From the NCBI RefSeq assembly GCF_014268755.2, contig NZ_CP077093.1:1600001-1664000 (forward strand): DNA of 64,000 nt, written 5' to 3'. A program made the translations under genes and the position numbers. The notes below the pieces were generated by a model that was given only the letters and a program-made list of their open reading frames with translations, ran no database searches and was not told where the DNA came from. This stretch comes from Pseudomonas vanderleydeniana. Lineage in GTDB: Bacteria > Pseudomonadota > Gammaproteobacteria > Pseudomonadales > Pseudomonadaceae. How positions within the stretch are numbered: the stretch's first letter is position 1; every line of letters begins with the position of its first letter. Shown one piece after another: positions 46,226 through 55,523 of this stretch.

Positions 46226-48829
46226 TCAGATGTCCCAGATCAGGTTGACCGAGAAGTTGCGGCCCGGGGCGGTCAGGCGGTCGAGGTTGGCCGGGCTGAG
46301 TACACCGGCCTCGCCCACGCCGTCGTAGCCGCGCACGTCATCCCAGTTCCAGTACTTCTTGTCGGTCAGGTTGTACAGGCCGGCATTGACCGTCACGTCG
46401 TCGGTGACCTTGTAGAAACCGGTCAGGTCGAATACGCCGTAGCCCGGGGTCTTGAACTGCTTGCTGCTGGTCAGGCCGTCGGGGGCGTTGAAGGTGGTGT
46501 CGTCCACCCGGTCCTTGCGCTTGACCAGGGTCCAGCTCAGCAGGGCGCCGTATTGCTCCTGGTCGTAGCCCAGGCCGAACACGCCGGTCAGTGGGTTGAC
46601 ACTGTTGATCGGCTCGCCATTGTCATCGTTGCGACCGTAGGCATAGGCGATCGAGCCCTGGGTGTAGAGCCCCTGTGGCGCACCGAAGTGGTCCAGGTTC
46701 AGGCGACCCTTGACCTCGGCGCCCTTGATGGTGGCGTGCTTGATGTTGTTGGTCTGGAAGGTCAGCTCGCTATAGCCGGGAGCGACCGCGTCTTCGTTGA
46801 TGAAGTCGCGATACTTGTTATAGAACACCGCCACGTCGAAGGAGCCGGCATCGAAGCGACCGCGCAGGCCGGTTTCATAGCTTTTGCTCTTTTCCGGTTC
46901 CAGGTTCGGGTTGGGTTCGACGTTGTAGCCGGTGGTACCGTTCTGGAAGCGACCGTACAGCGCCTTGGCCGATGGAGTGCGGAAGCCCTCGGCGTATTGG
47001 CCGTACCAGGTGTACTGGTCGGTCAGGGCGTAGGTCAGGCCGAACTTCGGCGACACGCGGTGCCAGGTCTTGTTCGAGCCGTCGATGTCACCGCCACCCG
47101 CTGCGGTGATGGTGTTGATGAACGCCTGGGTTATGTGCGGCTTGAGCTGGGTACGGTCATAGCGCAGGCCGGGCAGGAAGGTCCATTGGTTCCAGCTGAT
47201 CTGGTCCTGGGCGAACAGCGAGTAGGTGTCGATGGTTGGATCGGGGAAGTCGCTGGATTTCGCCAGGCGATCCAGCGGGCTGTTGCCGCCGATCGTGGTG
47301 CAGCCCTGGCCAGGTACGACGCTGACTGCCAGGCAGGTGCCGCTGCCACTGCGCGAGCCGGTGACCTTCTGCTGCCTGATCGTGGTGCCGTAGGTCAGCA
47401 GATGATCGGTTTCGCCAATGTTGAAGGCCTTGTCCGCCTGGGCGTCGAGCACCCACTGCTGTTCCTGGTAGACGGTGTCCCGACTGCGCAGTACACGACG
47501 GACGAAGGGGAAGTAGTCTTCCAGAGTGCTTTCGTCGGTCTTGGCGGTTTGATAATTCAGGCTCAGCTTGACGTGATCGGCCACCGCGCTATCGAGGCCA
47601 AAGCTGTTCTCGAGGCCGAAGCGTTCGCGGGTGACGGTGTCGTTGCCGGTACGCGAGCGATACATGCCCACGCCCGTGCCATTGCTGAACGGCCCACCCA
47701 CGGCGCTGCGCTGGTTGGTGTCGACATCGCTCTTGTAGCGTTCGTAGGTCAGGCCCAGGCGCGAGTCGTCGTTGTAGTTCCAGCCCAGCTTGGCCAGTAC
47801 GTTGGTGGTGCGGTTGGTTTCCGGGTTGGCTGCGGTACGGTTCAGGCCGGTGCCGCCGGTGTCGCCGTAGGATTCGGTCTCGCGGCCGTTGCGCTGGCTC
47901 AGGTGCAGCAGGCCGTCGAAGTCACCGCTGCGGCCGGCGACGGTGCCGGAGGTCAGCCAGCTGTTGTCGGCGGAGCTGTAGCCGGTCTTCAGGCGGGCGC
48001 CGACGTCCTGGCCGGGCTTGATGATGTCGCTGGGGTCGAGGGTGAAGTAGCTGACCGCACCACCGATGGCGTTGCTGCCGTAGAGCACCGAGGCCGGGCC
48101 ACGGAGGATTTCCACGCGCTTGACGATTTCCGGGTCGACGTAGTTGCGGTGGGTTTGCGCGTAGGGGCCATTGAAGAAGCTGTCCGGCACCTCGACGCCG
48201 TCGACCTGGGTCAGGATGCGGTCGCCGTCGATGCCGCGGATGTTGTAGCCACTGATGCCACCGCCGCGCAGGCCGGCGCCGCTTACGGAAACCCCCGGCT
48301 CATAACGCACCAGTTGCTTGATGTTGTTCACGTTCTGCCGGTCGAGCTGCTGGCGGTCCTGCACGCTCACGGTGTTGGGCACCGAGGACACATCCTGTGC
48401 CTGGCGGGTGGCGCTGATGGTCACCTGCTGCAGGTTGAGGGTGCCGCCGTTGGCGCGTCTTTCCAGCACGACATTGTTGTCGCCGAGCTTGCGGTAGCTC
48501 AGGTTGGTGCCGACCAGCAGTTGTTCCAGGGCCTTTTCCGGCGTGAGTGCACCACGTACGCCGGGGGATGCCACACCCTGACCCAGCTCGGCGGGCAGGC
48601 CGACCTGCCAACCGGTCACCGAGGTGAATGCATTCAAGGCCGATACCAATGGCTGCTGGGCGATGGCGAAGTTGTAGTTGCCCAGGCTGCGCGCCGGTTG
48701 GGTGCTGGTGGTGGCCGCCAGTACGGGAGTCGCCTGGACGCCGGCGAGCAGCATGGCGGCGGTGAGCAGGGACAGCGTGCACTGTTGCAGGCCGCCACTG
48801 CGGGCCTTGGAGGTGAAACGAGTGGGCAT
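46226..48829 (-). CDS. hxuA: TonB-dependent haem receptor with signalling domain (HxuA/HasR type)
   Basis: 867 residues. A long Sec signal (to about 38, TPVLAATT) is followed by an STN signalling domain (about 50-102), a plug domain (about 140-260: NIRGIDGDRILTQVDGVEVP, RVEILRGPASVLYGSNAIGG), and a 22-strand barrel ending in NFSVNLIWDI. The haem-receptor FRAP/NPNL region is present as FRTPSAK (about 616) and EPNPNLEPE (about 638). With the FecR- and FecI-like genes upstream it forms a cell-surface signalling set resembling PA1300-PA1302 (hxuIRA). No His lies between FRTP and NPNL; a plug His (about 226, AQTHRNY) is present. Confidence 0.88.
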   Translation of the reverse strand: MPTRFTSKARSGGLQQCTLSLLTAAMLLAGVQATPVLAATTSTQPARSLGNYNFAIAQQPLVSALNAFTSVTGWQVGLPAELGQGVASPGVRGALTPEKALEQLLVGTNLSYRKLGDNNVVLERRANGGTLNLQQVTISATRQAQDVSSVPNTVSVQDRQQLDRQNVNNIKQLVRYEPGVSVSGAGLRGGGISGYNIRGIDGDRILTQVDGVEVPDSFFNGPYAQTHRNYVDPEIVKRVEILRGPASVLYGSNAIGGAVSYFTLDPSDIIKPGQDVGARLKTGYSSADNSWLTSGTVAGRSGDFDGLLHLSQRNGRETESYGDTGGTGLNRTAANPETNRTTNVLAKLGWNYNDDSRLGLTYERYKSDVDTNQRSAVGGPFSNGTGVGMYRSRTGNDTVTRERFGLENSFGLDSAVADHVKLSLNYQTAKTDESTLEDYFPFVRRVLRSRDTVYQEQQWVLDAQADKAFNIGETDHLLTYGTTIRQQKVTGSRSGSGTCLAVSVVPGQGCTTIGGNSPLDRLAKSSDFPDPTIDTYSLFAQDQISWNQWTFLPGLRYDRTQLKPHITQAFINTITAAGGGDIDGSNKTWHRVSPKFGLTYALTDQYTWYGQYAEGFRTPSAKALYGRFQNGTTGYNVEPNPNLEPEKSKSYETGLRGRFDAGSFDVAVFYNKYRDFINEDAVAPGYSELTFQTNNIKHATIKGAEVKGRLNLDHFGAPQGLYTQGSIAYAYGRNDDNGEPINSVNPLTGVFGLGYDQEQYGALLSWTLVKRKDRVDDTTFNAPDGLTSSKQFKTPGYGVFDLTGFYKVTDDVTVNAGLYNLTDKKYWNWDDVRGYDGVGEAGVLSPANLDRLTAPGRNFSVNLIWDI

Positions 48830-48873
48830 CGATAACGCTCCGATCTTAGAAACTTATAGTTGCGATGCGATTC

Positions 48874-48894
48874 GATATGAGAATCACTTGCATT
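48874..48894. promoter_or_regulatory. Fur-like site upstream of the haem receptor
   Basis: GATATGAGAATCACTTGCAT resembles the TGAGAATCATTTGCATT form of Fur box, 45 nt upstream of the receptor ATG. Confidence 0.5.
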
Positions 48895-48944
48895 GGCTAT
48901 AACGAGACGAATGGTCGGTCGCTATCGAGTAAAAAAACTTCCGG

Positions 48945-49919
48945 TTAGTTGAGAATCACCAATGCGGGGTATTCCGAGACCCGCGCAGAAGTGATGTGGG
49001 CAAGGGAGCGGACCACGTCCAGCGGCTTGTCCAGGCGGTAGTTGCCGGTCACGGCAACCTGGGCCAGTTGCTCGTTGTTATTGACGATCCAGCCCGGGTA
49101 ATAGCGACGCAGTTCGGCCAGCACCTGGCCCATCGGGCAGTTCTCGAACACCAGGCGGCCCTGGACCCAGGCCAGGTCCTTCTGCGCATCAAGCTTTTCC
49201 GGACGACTGAACCCATGCGGGCCGATCCGCACGCTGTTGCCGGCGGAGAGGCGCAGGCGAGCACTGTCGTCGCGGGTGCGCAGGTCGACATCACCGCGTT
49301 GCACCTGCACCTGCGCCTCGCCATCGAGGTAGCGCACGGCGAAGGCTGTATCGCGCACGCTGGCCTGGACGGGACCGGCATCGATCTCCAGCGGATGCTC
49401 GCGCTGGCCGGACACCTCGAAGAACGCCTCGCCCTTGTACAGGCGAGCCAGGTGCTGCTGATCGGTGAACCGGCTGGAAAATGCCGAGTTGGTGTTGAGC
49501 AGGACTTTCGAGCCGTCCTCCAGTTGCAGGTGCTGGCGCTCGCCAACCACGGTCAGATGATCGGCCTGCAGGCGCAACGGCAGGTTGCCGTAGATGCCGA
49601 TGGCGAGCAGCAGCACGGCAGCGGTCGCCAGGGGTTTCCAGTGGGGGCGCAGGCGCCGCAGCAGGGAGGGGCGTCGGTGGATCGTGGCCTGCAATGCCTG
49701 GGCGGCGGCAATCACCGGTTGTGCATTCCACGCGCCGCTGGCACGGGCATAGGCCTGGGCATGCGCCGGGTCGGCGGCGAGCCAGGCGTCGAATTCGGCG
49801 CGTTGCCCGGCGGTCGGGCACTCCATCACGATCAGCCAGTCCAGCGCCTGGTCCATGGCATCGTCTGGCAGCACCTGCCGAACGGTTTCGGGAGGGGGCT
49901 GGTTGGTGCTGTCCGTCAC
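48945..49919 (-). CDS. hxuR: FecR-family anti-sigma regulator of the haem receptor system
   Basis: 324 residues, GTG start with a GAGGAA site. The N-terminal cytosolic part (MDQALDWLIVMECPTAGQRAEFDAWLAADPAHAQAYARA) binds the sigma factor; one membrane span lies near 97-113 (LATAAVLLLAIGIYGNL); the periplasmic FecR domain (DGSKVLLNTNSAFSSRF, YKGEAFFEVSG) and a C-terminal STN-like part contact the receptor. It follows the sigma gene by 94 bp. Confidence 0.9.
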   Translation of the reverse strand: MTDSTNQPPPETVRQVLPDDAMDQALDWLIVMECPTAGQRAEFDAWLAADPAHAQAYARASGAWNAQPVIAAAQALQATIHRRPSLLRRLRPHWKPLATAAVLLLAIGIYGNLPLRLQADHLTVVGERQHLQLEDGSKVLLNTNSAFSSRFTDQQHLARLYKGEAFFEVSGQREHPLEIDAGPVQASVRDTAFAVRYLDGEAQVQVQRGDVDLRTRDDSARLRLSAGNSVRIGPHGFSRPEKLDAQKDLAWVQGRLVFENCPMGQVLAELRRYYPGWIVNNNEQLAQVAVTGNYRLDKPLDVVRSLAHITSARVSEYPALVILN

Positions 49920-50013
49920 GGGTGTTCCTCGGTAATCGCTGTCACGGTTCGATTCGCGGGCCTGCCTTGTCGGGGACTGGCGGGCCTCATAGGTCTTGGG
50001 GCTGGCGGCAAGC

Positions 50014-50532
50014 TTAAGGGTGATCCAGGCGTTCGGCCACCCCGACGCAGATGGCCATGATCAGCTTGAGATCCTTTTGCACGGTGCTCAGGGACACGTC
50101 GAGGCGTTCGGCGATCTCCTGGTAGCTGCAGCCATGCAGGCGGCTGAGGATGAAGATCTGCTGCTGACGCGCAGTCAATTGGCCCAGGCTCACGCTCAGG
50201 CGCTCCAGCAATTGTTCGGCATGCGTGGCATCTTCCGGGGTACTCAGTGGTGCAACGACATTCTCCACCACCTCCAGCGGCACATCCTCCATCAGCGTGC
50301 GCGACTGGATCCGCCGTGCGCGCAGATGATCGAGTGCAAGGTTGCGGGCGGTCTGGAACACGAAGGGCTCGAGGTGGTCGATGGGGCGTTCGCTCAAGGC
50401 CCGTGTCACCCGCAGATAGGTTTCCTGCAGCAGATCCTCGGCGGTGCTGGGGTTTTGCACCATGCGCTGCAGCGTCCGCAGCAACGTGAGCCGCTGGGTG
50501 AGGAAGACCTGGTTGAACTGGGATTGCGTCAC
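50014..50532 (-). CDS. hxuI: FecI-family ECF sigma factor
   Basis: 172 residues, GTG start. Region 2 contains DLLQETYLRVTRALSERPIDHLEPFVFQTARNLALDHLR and region 4 LTARQQQIFILSRLHGCSYQEIAERLDVSLSTVQKDL, typical of iron-starvation ECF sigma factors. It should transcribe the haem receptor gene when haem binding is signalled. A strong Fur box lies directly upstream, so iron scarcity is needed too. Confidence 0.92.
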   Translation of the reverse strand: MTQSQFNQVFLTQRLTLLRTLQRMVQNPSTAEDLLQETYLRVTRALSERPIDHLEPFVFQTARNLALDHLRARRIQSRTLMEDVPLEVVENVVAPLSTPEDATHAEQLLERLSVSLGQLTARQQQIFILSRLHGCSYQEIAERLDVSLSTVQKDLKLIMAICVGVAERLDHP

Positions 50533-50557
50533 GACGGCACCTGACCGATTTCATATT

Positions 50558-50576
50558 AATGATAATATTTATCATT
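50558..50576. promoter_or_regulatory. Fur box upstream of hxuI
   Basis: AATGATAATATTTATCATT has perfect 8-bp inverted arms around a 3-nt centre and closely fits the Fur consensus; it sits 26 nt before the sigma-factor start. The DNA from 50577 to 50667 shows nothing else. Confidence 0.85.
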
Positions 50577-50667
50577 TGCAGTCTCGGTCAAGGGCCAATC
50601 GCGTCGGTGGTGTGGTGGGTGGATGACCTGTCGAGGTTCCAGAAGTTCGTTTTTGGTGGCTTGTCGG

Positions 50668-50685
50668 TGTAAGTCTTTACTTACA
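50668..50685 (+). promoter_or_regulatory. GacA upstream activating sequence of rsmZ
   Basis: TGTAAGTCTTTACTTACA is a TGTAAG-N6-CTTACA box with perfect arms, about 180 bp before the rsmZ start, the known distance for this activator site. Confidence 0.88.
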
Positions 50686-50848
50686 CGTAGCGTAAGCGAT
50701 CAAGGATGCTGACCGCACCAGATTGACGAAGAGTCTGTTTAACTGATTGAAATATATTAAGTTTTTTAAGCGGGAGATGGATCCAAAGTCTTTCCATGCG
50801 GTACGGGATCCACTTGCGAGGGGCCGGAAAGTCATTAATATCGGCCCT

Positions 50849-50981
50849 GTGTCGACGGATAGACACGGCGATCACGGAAGATCGCTGAGAGGAACATCGC
50901 GGGATGCGATTCATCAGGATGATGAAAGGGAAAAAAGGGACTAGGGAAAAAATGTGGGCGGGTTACACCGCCCCTTTTTTT
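50849..50981 (+). ncRNA. rsmZ: Small regulatory RNA RsmZ
   Basis: About 130 nt, start inferred from TAATAT (50836-50841) and from the GTGTCGACGGATAGACAC opening of fluorescens RsmZ. It carries eight GGA triplets, several in hairpin loops (for example ATCGCGGGATGCGAT and TCATCAGGATGATGA), which bind RsmA/CsrA-type proteins and relieve translational repression. It ends in an intrinsic terminator, GGGCGG-6 nt-CCGCCC then a T run to 50981. Next to fdxA as in other pseudomonads. Made under GacS/GacA control through the box at 50668-50685. Confidence 0.93.
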
Positions 50982-51017
50982 GCCTGCAGAAAAGTGCGGA
51001 CCCTGGCCCGCAAATGC

Positions 51018-51042
51018 AAAAAGGCCCGCAAGGGGCCTTTTT
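51018..51042. terminator. Intrinsic terminator of fdxA
   Basis: AAAAAGGCCC and GGGCCTTTTT form a perfect 10-bp stem with a 5-nt loop, so it works in either direction; 15 nt past the fdxA stop. Confidence 0.92.
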
Positions 51043-51057
51043 CGGAGCATGCTGGAC

Positions 51058-51381
51058 TCAGCGCTCGAGATCCTTGATCTTGCCCTTGACGCCATCCCAC
51101 TCCTCGGCGTCCGGCAGCGAATCCTTCTTCTCGGTGATATTCGGCCAGATTTCGGCCAGCTCGACGTTCAACTGAATGAACTCTTGCATTTCTTCCGGAA
51201 CTTCATCTTCGGAGAAGATGGCTACGGCCGGGCATTCTGGCTCGCACAGTGCACAATCGATGCACTCATCCGGGTGAATCACCAGGAAGTTCGGGCCTTC
51301 GTAAAAGCAGTCCACCGGACAGACTTCTACGCAGTCGGTGTACTTGCACTTGATGCAGTTGTCGGTGACGACGAAGGTCAT
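51058..51381 (-). CDS. fdxA: Ferredoxin FdxA (7Fe type)
   Basis: 107 residues. The N-terminal half holds cysteines for [3Fe-4S] and [4Fe-4S] clusters ([17 protein letters not shown]; then [12 protein letters not shown]). The C-terminal extension of about 45 residues is typical of the Azotobacter-type FdI family. It is a low-potential electron carrier. A 141-bp gap separates it from mutS, upstream on the same strand. Confidence 0.96.
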   Translation of the reverse strand: MTFVVTDNCIKCKYTDCVEVCPVDCFYEGPNFLVIHPDECIDCALCEPECPAVAIFSEDEVPEEMQEFIQLNVELAEIWPNITEKKDSLPDAEEWDGVKGKIKDLER

Positions 51382-51522
51382 TTCTAATTCTCTCCTCAGG
51401 CGGCGGCGGCGAAAACCCTATCAGGACGGGCTCGCAGGGCTCGGGAAGGGCTCTGCGGACCAGGCTAATAGCCCGCAGCTTCCCAAACCGCGCGAGATTC
51501 TAGCAGCTTGCGGCCGTCTGCG

Positions 51523-54102
51523 TTAGATCCGTGTCTTCAATGTGTAGAGCATTTCCAGTGCGCGGCGGGGCGTCAGGTCGTCGAGGTCGAGCTTGGCCAG
51601 TTCGTCGAGCACCGGGTGCGGCAGGCTGGCGAACAGGTCGCTCTGTTGCGGCACCGACGGCTTGCCGGCCTTGGCTACCGGGGCCTCATGGGGCAGGCTG
51701 GTGGTCTCCAGGCGACTCAGGTGCTCGCGGGCACGGCGGATCACGTCACCCGGCACACCGGCCAGTTGCGCCACCGCCAGACCATAGCTCTGACTGGCCG
51801 GGCCAGGCAGTACGTGGTGCAGGAAGACGATCCGTTCGTTGTGCTCGGTGGCGTTCAGGTGCACGTTGGCGACCAGCGGCTCGCTTTCCGGCAGCACCGT
51901 CAGCTCGAAGTAGTGGGTGGCGAACAGCGTGTAGGCGCGCAGGTGGGCCAGGCGTTCGGCGGCGGCCCAGGCCAGGGACAGGCCGTCGAAGGTACTGGTA
52001 CCACGGCCCACCTCGTCCATCAGCACCAGGCTGCGTTCGGTGGCGTTGTGCAGGATGTTCGCGGTTTCGCTCATCTCCACCATGAAGGTCGAGCGGCCAC
52101 CGGCGAGGTCGTCGCTGGAACCGATCCGGGTGAAGATCCGGTCCACCGGCGACAGCTCGCAACTGGCGGCCGGTACGTAGCTGCCGATATGAGCCAGCAG
52201 CACGATCAGTGCGGTCTGGCGCATGTAGGTGGATTTACCACCCATGTTCGGCCCGGTGATGACCAGCATGCGGGTGTTGTCATCGAGGGCCAGGTCGTTG
52301 GCGACGAACGGCGTGGTCAGGACCTGCTCGACCACCGGATGGCGGCCCTGGCTGATGCGCATGCACGGCTCGTCGACGAACCGTGGGCAGTTCAGGTCGA
52401 GGGTCAGCGCACGTTCGGCGAGGTTGCTCAGCACGTCCAGTTCGGCCAGTGCGGCGGCGGTGTCCTGCAGCGGCGGCAGCTCGCCGATCAGGGTTTCCAG
52501 CAGCGCCTCGTAGAGCATCTTCTCCCGGGCCAGCGCACGGCTCTTGGCCGACAGCGCCTTGTCTTCGAACTCCTTGAGTTCCGGGGTGATGAAGCGCTCG
52601 GCACCCTTGAGGGTCTGGCGCCGGATGTAGTCGGCCGGTGCCGATTCGGCCTGCTTGCTCGGCAGTTCGATGAAGTAGCCGTGTACACGGTTGTAGCCGA
52701 CCTTGAGGTTGGCCAGGCCCGTGCGGGCCTTTTCCCGGGCTTCCAGGTCGATCAGGAACTGGCCGGCGTTTTCGCTGAGCGACAGCAGCTCGTCCAGCTC
52801 GGCGTCGTAGCCGGTCTTCAGGACGCCGCCGTCACGGATCACCGCCGGCGGGTTATCGATGATAGCGCGCTCCAGCAGGATCGCCAGTTCCGGGTAGGTG
52901 CGGGCAGTGGCGGCCAGTTGCTTGAGGTGCGGGGCGTCCAGTTCGAGCATCGCGTCCTGCAGTTGCGGCAGGGCCCCGAGGGCATCGCGCAGGCGCGCCA
53001 GGTCGCGTGGACGGGCATTGCGCAGGCCGATCCGGGCGAGAATCCGCTCGATATCGCCGATTTCCTTGAGCTGGGGTTGCAGCCGTTCGAAGCGATAGCC
53101 TTCCAGCAGGCAGCCGATGGAGGCCTGTCGTGCGGTGAGGATCTTCAGGTCACGCAGCGGACGGTTCAGCCAGCGGGTCAGCAGGCGACTGCCCATGGCG
53201 GTCTGGCAACGGTCGACCACCGATTGCAGGGTGTTGTCGCGACCACCGGCGAGGTTGGTGTCCAGCTCCAGGTTGCGGCGGCTGGCGGCGTCGAGCACCA
53301 CGGTGTCGTCCAGGCGCTCATGGCGCAGGCTGCGCAGGTGCGGCAGGGCGGTCCGCTGGGTTTCCTTGGCGTAGCCGAGCAGGCAGCCGGCGGCGCCGAT
53401 GGCCAGGGTCAGGGTTTCGCAGCCGAAGCCCTTGAGGTCCTGCACGGAAAACTGCTGGCAGAGGCTTTTATGAGCGGAGTCGCGTTCGAAATCCCACGGT
53501 GCACGGCGACGGCTGCCACGGCGCTTCTCGGCAGGCAGGCCTTGTGGCCAGTCGTCCGGGATCAGCAACTCCACCGGGTTGATTCGCTCGAGTTCGGCGA
53601 GCAGGTTTTCCCAGCCCTTGATTTCCAGCACGCTGAAATTGCCGCTGGTAATGTCCAGCACCGCCAGGCCGAACAGCCGCTCGTCACCGAGCACGGCGGC
53701 GATCAGGTTGTCGCGGCGCTCGTCGAGCAGGGCTTCGTCACTGATGGTGCCGGGGGTGATGATCCGCACCACCTGGCGTTCCACCGGGCCCTTGCTGGTC
53801 GCCGGGTCGCCGATCTGTTCGCAGATCACCACCGATTCACCGAGTTTCACCAGCTTGGCCAGGTAGCCTTCGAGCGAGTGAAAGGGAATCCCGCACATCG
53901 GGATCGATTGCCCCGCCGACTGCCCGCGTGCAGTCAGGGTGATGTCCAGCAGCTTGGCGGCCTTCTTCGCGTCTTCATAGAAGATCTCGTAGAAGTCGCC
54001 CATGCGATAGAACATCAGCTGATCGGGGTGCTGGTTCTTCAGGCGCCAGTATTGCTGCATCATCGGGGTGTGCGAGGACAGATCGGAAATTGGCTTATTC
54101 AT
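51523..54102 (-). CDS. mutS: DNA mismatch repair protein MutS
   Basis: 859 residues from the ATG at 54102. The mismatch-contact motif is [10 protein letters not shown] near the N-terminus; the ATPase has Walker [14 protein letters not shown], the signature [14 protein letters not shown], Walker [14 protein letters not shown], and the His loop FATHYFEL. It recognises base mismatches and recruits MutL. It forms the left flank of the tailocin cluster, which in fluorescens-group strains usually lies between mutS and cinA. Confidence 0.98.
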   Translation of the reverse strand: MNKPISDLSSHTPMMQQYWRLKNQHPDQLMFYRMGDFYEIFYEDAKKAAKLLDITLTARGQSAGQSIPMCGIPFHSLEGYLAKLVKLGESVVICEQIGDPATSKGPVERQVVRIITPGTISDEALLDERRDNLIAAVLGDERLFGLAVLDITSGNFSVLEIKGWENLLAELERINPVELLIPDDWPQGLPAEKRRGSRRRAPWDFERDSAHKSLCQQFSVQDLKGFGCETLTLAIGAAGCLLGYAKETQRTALPHLRSLRHERLDDTVVLDAASRRNLELDTNLAGGRDNTLQSVVDRCQTAMGSRLLTRWLNRPLRDLKILTARQASIGCLLEGYRFERLQPQLKEIGDIERILARIGLRNARPRDLARLRDALGALPQLQDAMLELDAPHLKQLAATARTYPELAILLERAIIDNPPAVIRDGGVLKTGYDAELDELLSLSENAGQFLIDLEAREKARTGLANLKVGYNRVHGYFIELPSKQAESAPADYIRRQTLKGAERFITPELKEFEDKALSAKSRALAREKMLYEALLETLIGELPPLQDTAAALAELDVLSNLAERALTLDLNCPRFVDEPCMRISQGRHPVVEQVLTTPFVANDLALDDNTRMLVITGPNMGGKSTYMRQTALIVLLAHIGSYVPAASCELSPVDRIFTRIGSSDDLAGGRSTFMVEMSETANILHNATERSLVLMDEVGRGTSTFDGLSLAWAAAERLAHLRAYTLFATHYFELTVLPESEPLVANVHLNATEHNERIVFLHHVLPGPASQSYGLAVAQLAGVPGDVIRRAREHLSRLETTSLPHEAPVAKAGKPSVPQQSDLFASLPHPVLDELAKLDLDDLTPRRALEMLYTLKTRI

Positions 54103-54226
54103 CAGTGGGGTAGGTGATAGCTTGAATAAAGTGGGGGGCAAAATCGGGCTGTTTGCCTTGCAATGGGCGCAAGGTTAACACGGGCGGTCCGGCTCCGCAG
54201 ACATGGCCTTTTGCTCCTGAAACAAT

Positions 54227-54265
54227 ATTTATGCATTGAATATGCAAATTAGCATTTGCTATTCG
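54227..54265 (+). promoter_or_regulatory. Promoter and operator-like repeats of the tailocin repressor gene
   Basis: ATTTATGCATTGA (54227-54239) recurs exactly at 55148-55160. A promoter can be read as TTGAAT (54236-54241), 18 nt, TATTCG (54260-54265). AATATGCAAA and TTTGCTATT form an imperfect inverted repeat over the spacer, so a bound repressor would block it. Autorepression is inferred. Confidence 0.55.
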
Positions 54266-54282
54266 CGCGAAGCCCAATCAAT

Positions 54283-55026
54283 ATGCGCGTTATGCAAATA
54301 CGCAACGTTTCTACCGTCCTCCGAGCACTGCTCGACCGCCACGGGATCTCCCCCACGGAGCTTCACCGTCGAACCGGCGTGCCCCAATCCACCCTGTCGC
54401 GGATACTCAGCGGGAAGATCGTCGACCCTTCGGACAAGCACATCTCGAAGATCGCCGAGTATTTCCAGGTCAGTACCGACCAGCTGCGCGGCCGTGCCGA
54501 TATCGGCGCCGCCCGCGACCAGGAGCAAGGCCCGCTGCACTCTGAACTCAAGGATATAAGCCTGTGGGACGACGACACCCCCGTCGAGGAAGACGAGGTG
54601 TCCGTACCCTTTCTTCGCGAGGTTGAATTGGCTGCTGGATCAGGAAGATTCGTCATCGAGGAAAGCGAGAAGGCCAGCCTGCGCTTCGGCAAGCGCAGCC
54701 TGCGCCACAACGGCGTGCAGTTCGACCAGGCCAAGTGCGTGACGGTACGCGGCAACAGCATGTTGCCGGTGCTGCGCGACGGCGCCACGGTCGGGGTCAA
54801 TGCCGGCAAGAGCGCCATCGGCGATATCGTCGACGGTGATCTCTACGCGATCAACCACAATGGCCAACTGCGGGTGAAGCAGCTCTATCGCCTGCCGACC
54901 GGCATTCGCCTGCGCAGCTTCAATCGCGACGAGCACCCGGATGAGGACTACAGCTTCCAGGAAATCCAGGAAGAGCAGATCACCATCCTTGGTCACGTCT
55001 TCTGGTGGGGCATGTACGCCCGGTAA
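54283..55026 (+). CDS. prtR: LexA/CI-like repressor of the tailocin (PrtR type)
   Basis: 247 residues from the ATG at 54283 (54292 is possible). An N-terminal helix-turn-helix (VSTVLRALLDRHGISPTEL, then RRTGVPQSTLSRILSGK) is followed by an S24 peptidase domain with Ser159 (RGNSM) and Lys199 (LRVKQL). The likely self-cleavage site is Ala118-Gly119 in VELAAGSGRF. RecA-stimulated cleavage would release the tail genes after DNA damage, as for PrtR of pyocins. No PrtN-like activator gene is seen in the window. Confidence 0.88.
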   Translation: MRVMQIRNVSTVLRALLDRHGISPTELHRRTGVPQSTLSRILSGKIVDPSDKHISKIAEYFQVSTDQLRGRADIGAARDQEQGPLHSELKDISLWDDDTPVEEDEVSVPFLREVELAAGSGRFVIEESEKASLRFGKRSLRHNGVQFDQAKCVTVRGNSMLPVLRDGATVGVNAGKSAIGDIVDGDLYAINHNGQLRVKQLYRLPTGIRLRSFNRDEHPDEDYSFQEIQEEQITILGHVFWWGMYAR

Positions 55027-55040
55027 CCCCTTCCGATTCG

Positions 55041-55071
55041 GAAAAAACCCACAGCGATGTGGGTTTTTTTT
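55041..55071 (+). terminator. Intrinsic terminator of the repressor gene
   Basis: ACCCACA and TGTGGGT pair around GCGA, flanked by A6 and T8, 15 nt past the prtR stop. Confidence 0.93.
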
Positions 55072-55147
55072 CGCCTGCAAAAAAGACCAACCCCTTGATC
55101 GGCGCGGCCTCCATGCGTTCGTGCATTTGTCGTGCAAAAATAAATGC

Positions 55148-55185
55148 ATTTATGCATTGACTGTATATGCATGCATGCATATTCT
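55148..55185 (+). promoter_or_regulatory. Candidate tailocin promoter with repressor-type repeats
   Basis: TTGACT (55157-55162), a 17-nt spacer, and TATTCT (55180-55185). The block ATTTATGCATTGA is shared with the prtR promoter and the spacer contains overlapping ATGCAT palindromes. A start near 55192 is predicted. It would drive the lysis and tail genes. Confidence 0.62.
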
Positions 55186-55191
55186 TTGCTC

Positions 55192-55523
55192 CAAGCCAGC
55201 CGGAAAGGCCAGGCAAGGGCAGCGATGCCAGGGGGTAGCCCCGAAGCTCTTTAGTCGTACCGCTTCAAGGAACAGGCAGCGATGGATCGGCCTTGATGAT
55301 CCAGAGGGTTGGCAACTGACCCGGGTGTGCAGCGTAAAGCACCAAAAGCAGTTATCCGGCGGGCAGGGGCCGCGGTCGGAGGAACAATTCGAATCGATCC
55401 GTACCGCGCCAGTAGCGCCGAAGGATCGGGTGTCCGAATCGCGTATCCCGCGCTCGCCGAATGGCGTGCGGGGCCGGGGCGGACGCCGGCATTACCAAAG
55501 GGCCTGGCAGAGCCGGGCCTTTT
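55192..55523 (+). other. Untranslated leader ending in a terminator-like hairpin
   Basis: Between the promoter at 55157-55185 and the holin gene I find no convincing coding frame. At 55497-55523 AAAGGGCCTGGC and GCCGGGCCTTTT form a 12-bp stem (two G-T pairs) with a 3-nt loop. The interval could be an attenuated leader or a separate small RNA of about 330 nt. Nothing else is recognised from 55524 to 55629. Confidence 0.4.

Noticed and set aside
51508..54117. Long open frame opposite mutS on the plus strand
   Set aside because: It mirrors mutS codon for codon in a GC-rich genome, has no domain-like motifs and no ribosome site. The same holds for long frames opposite gcvP (32526-34073), the haem receptor (46553-48835) and argP/epimerase (7848-10493).
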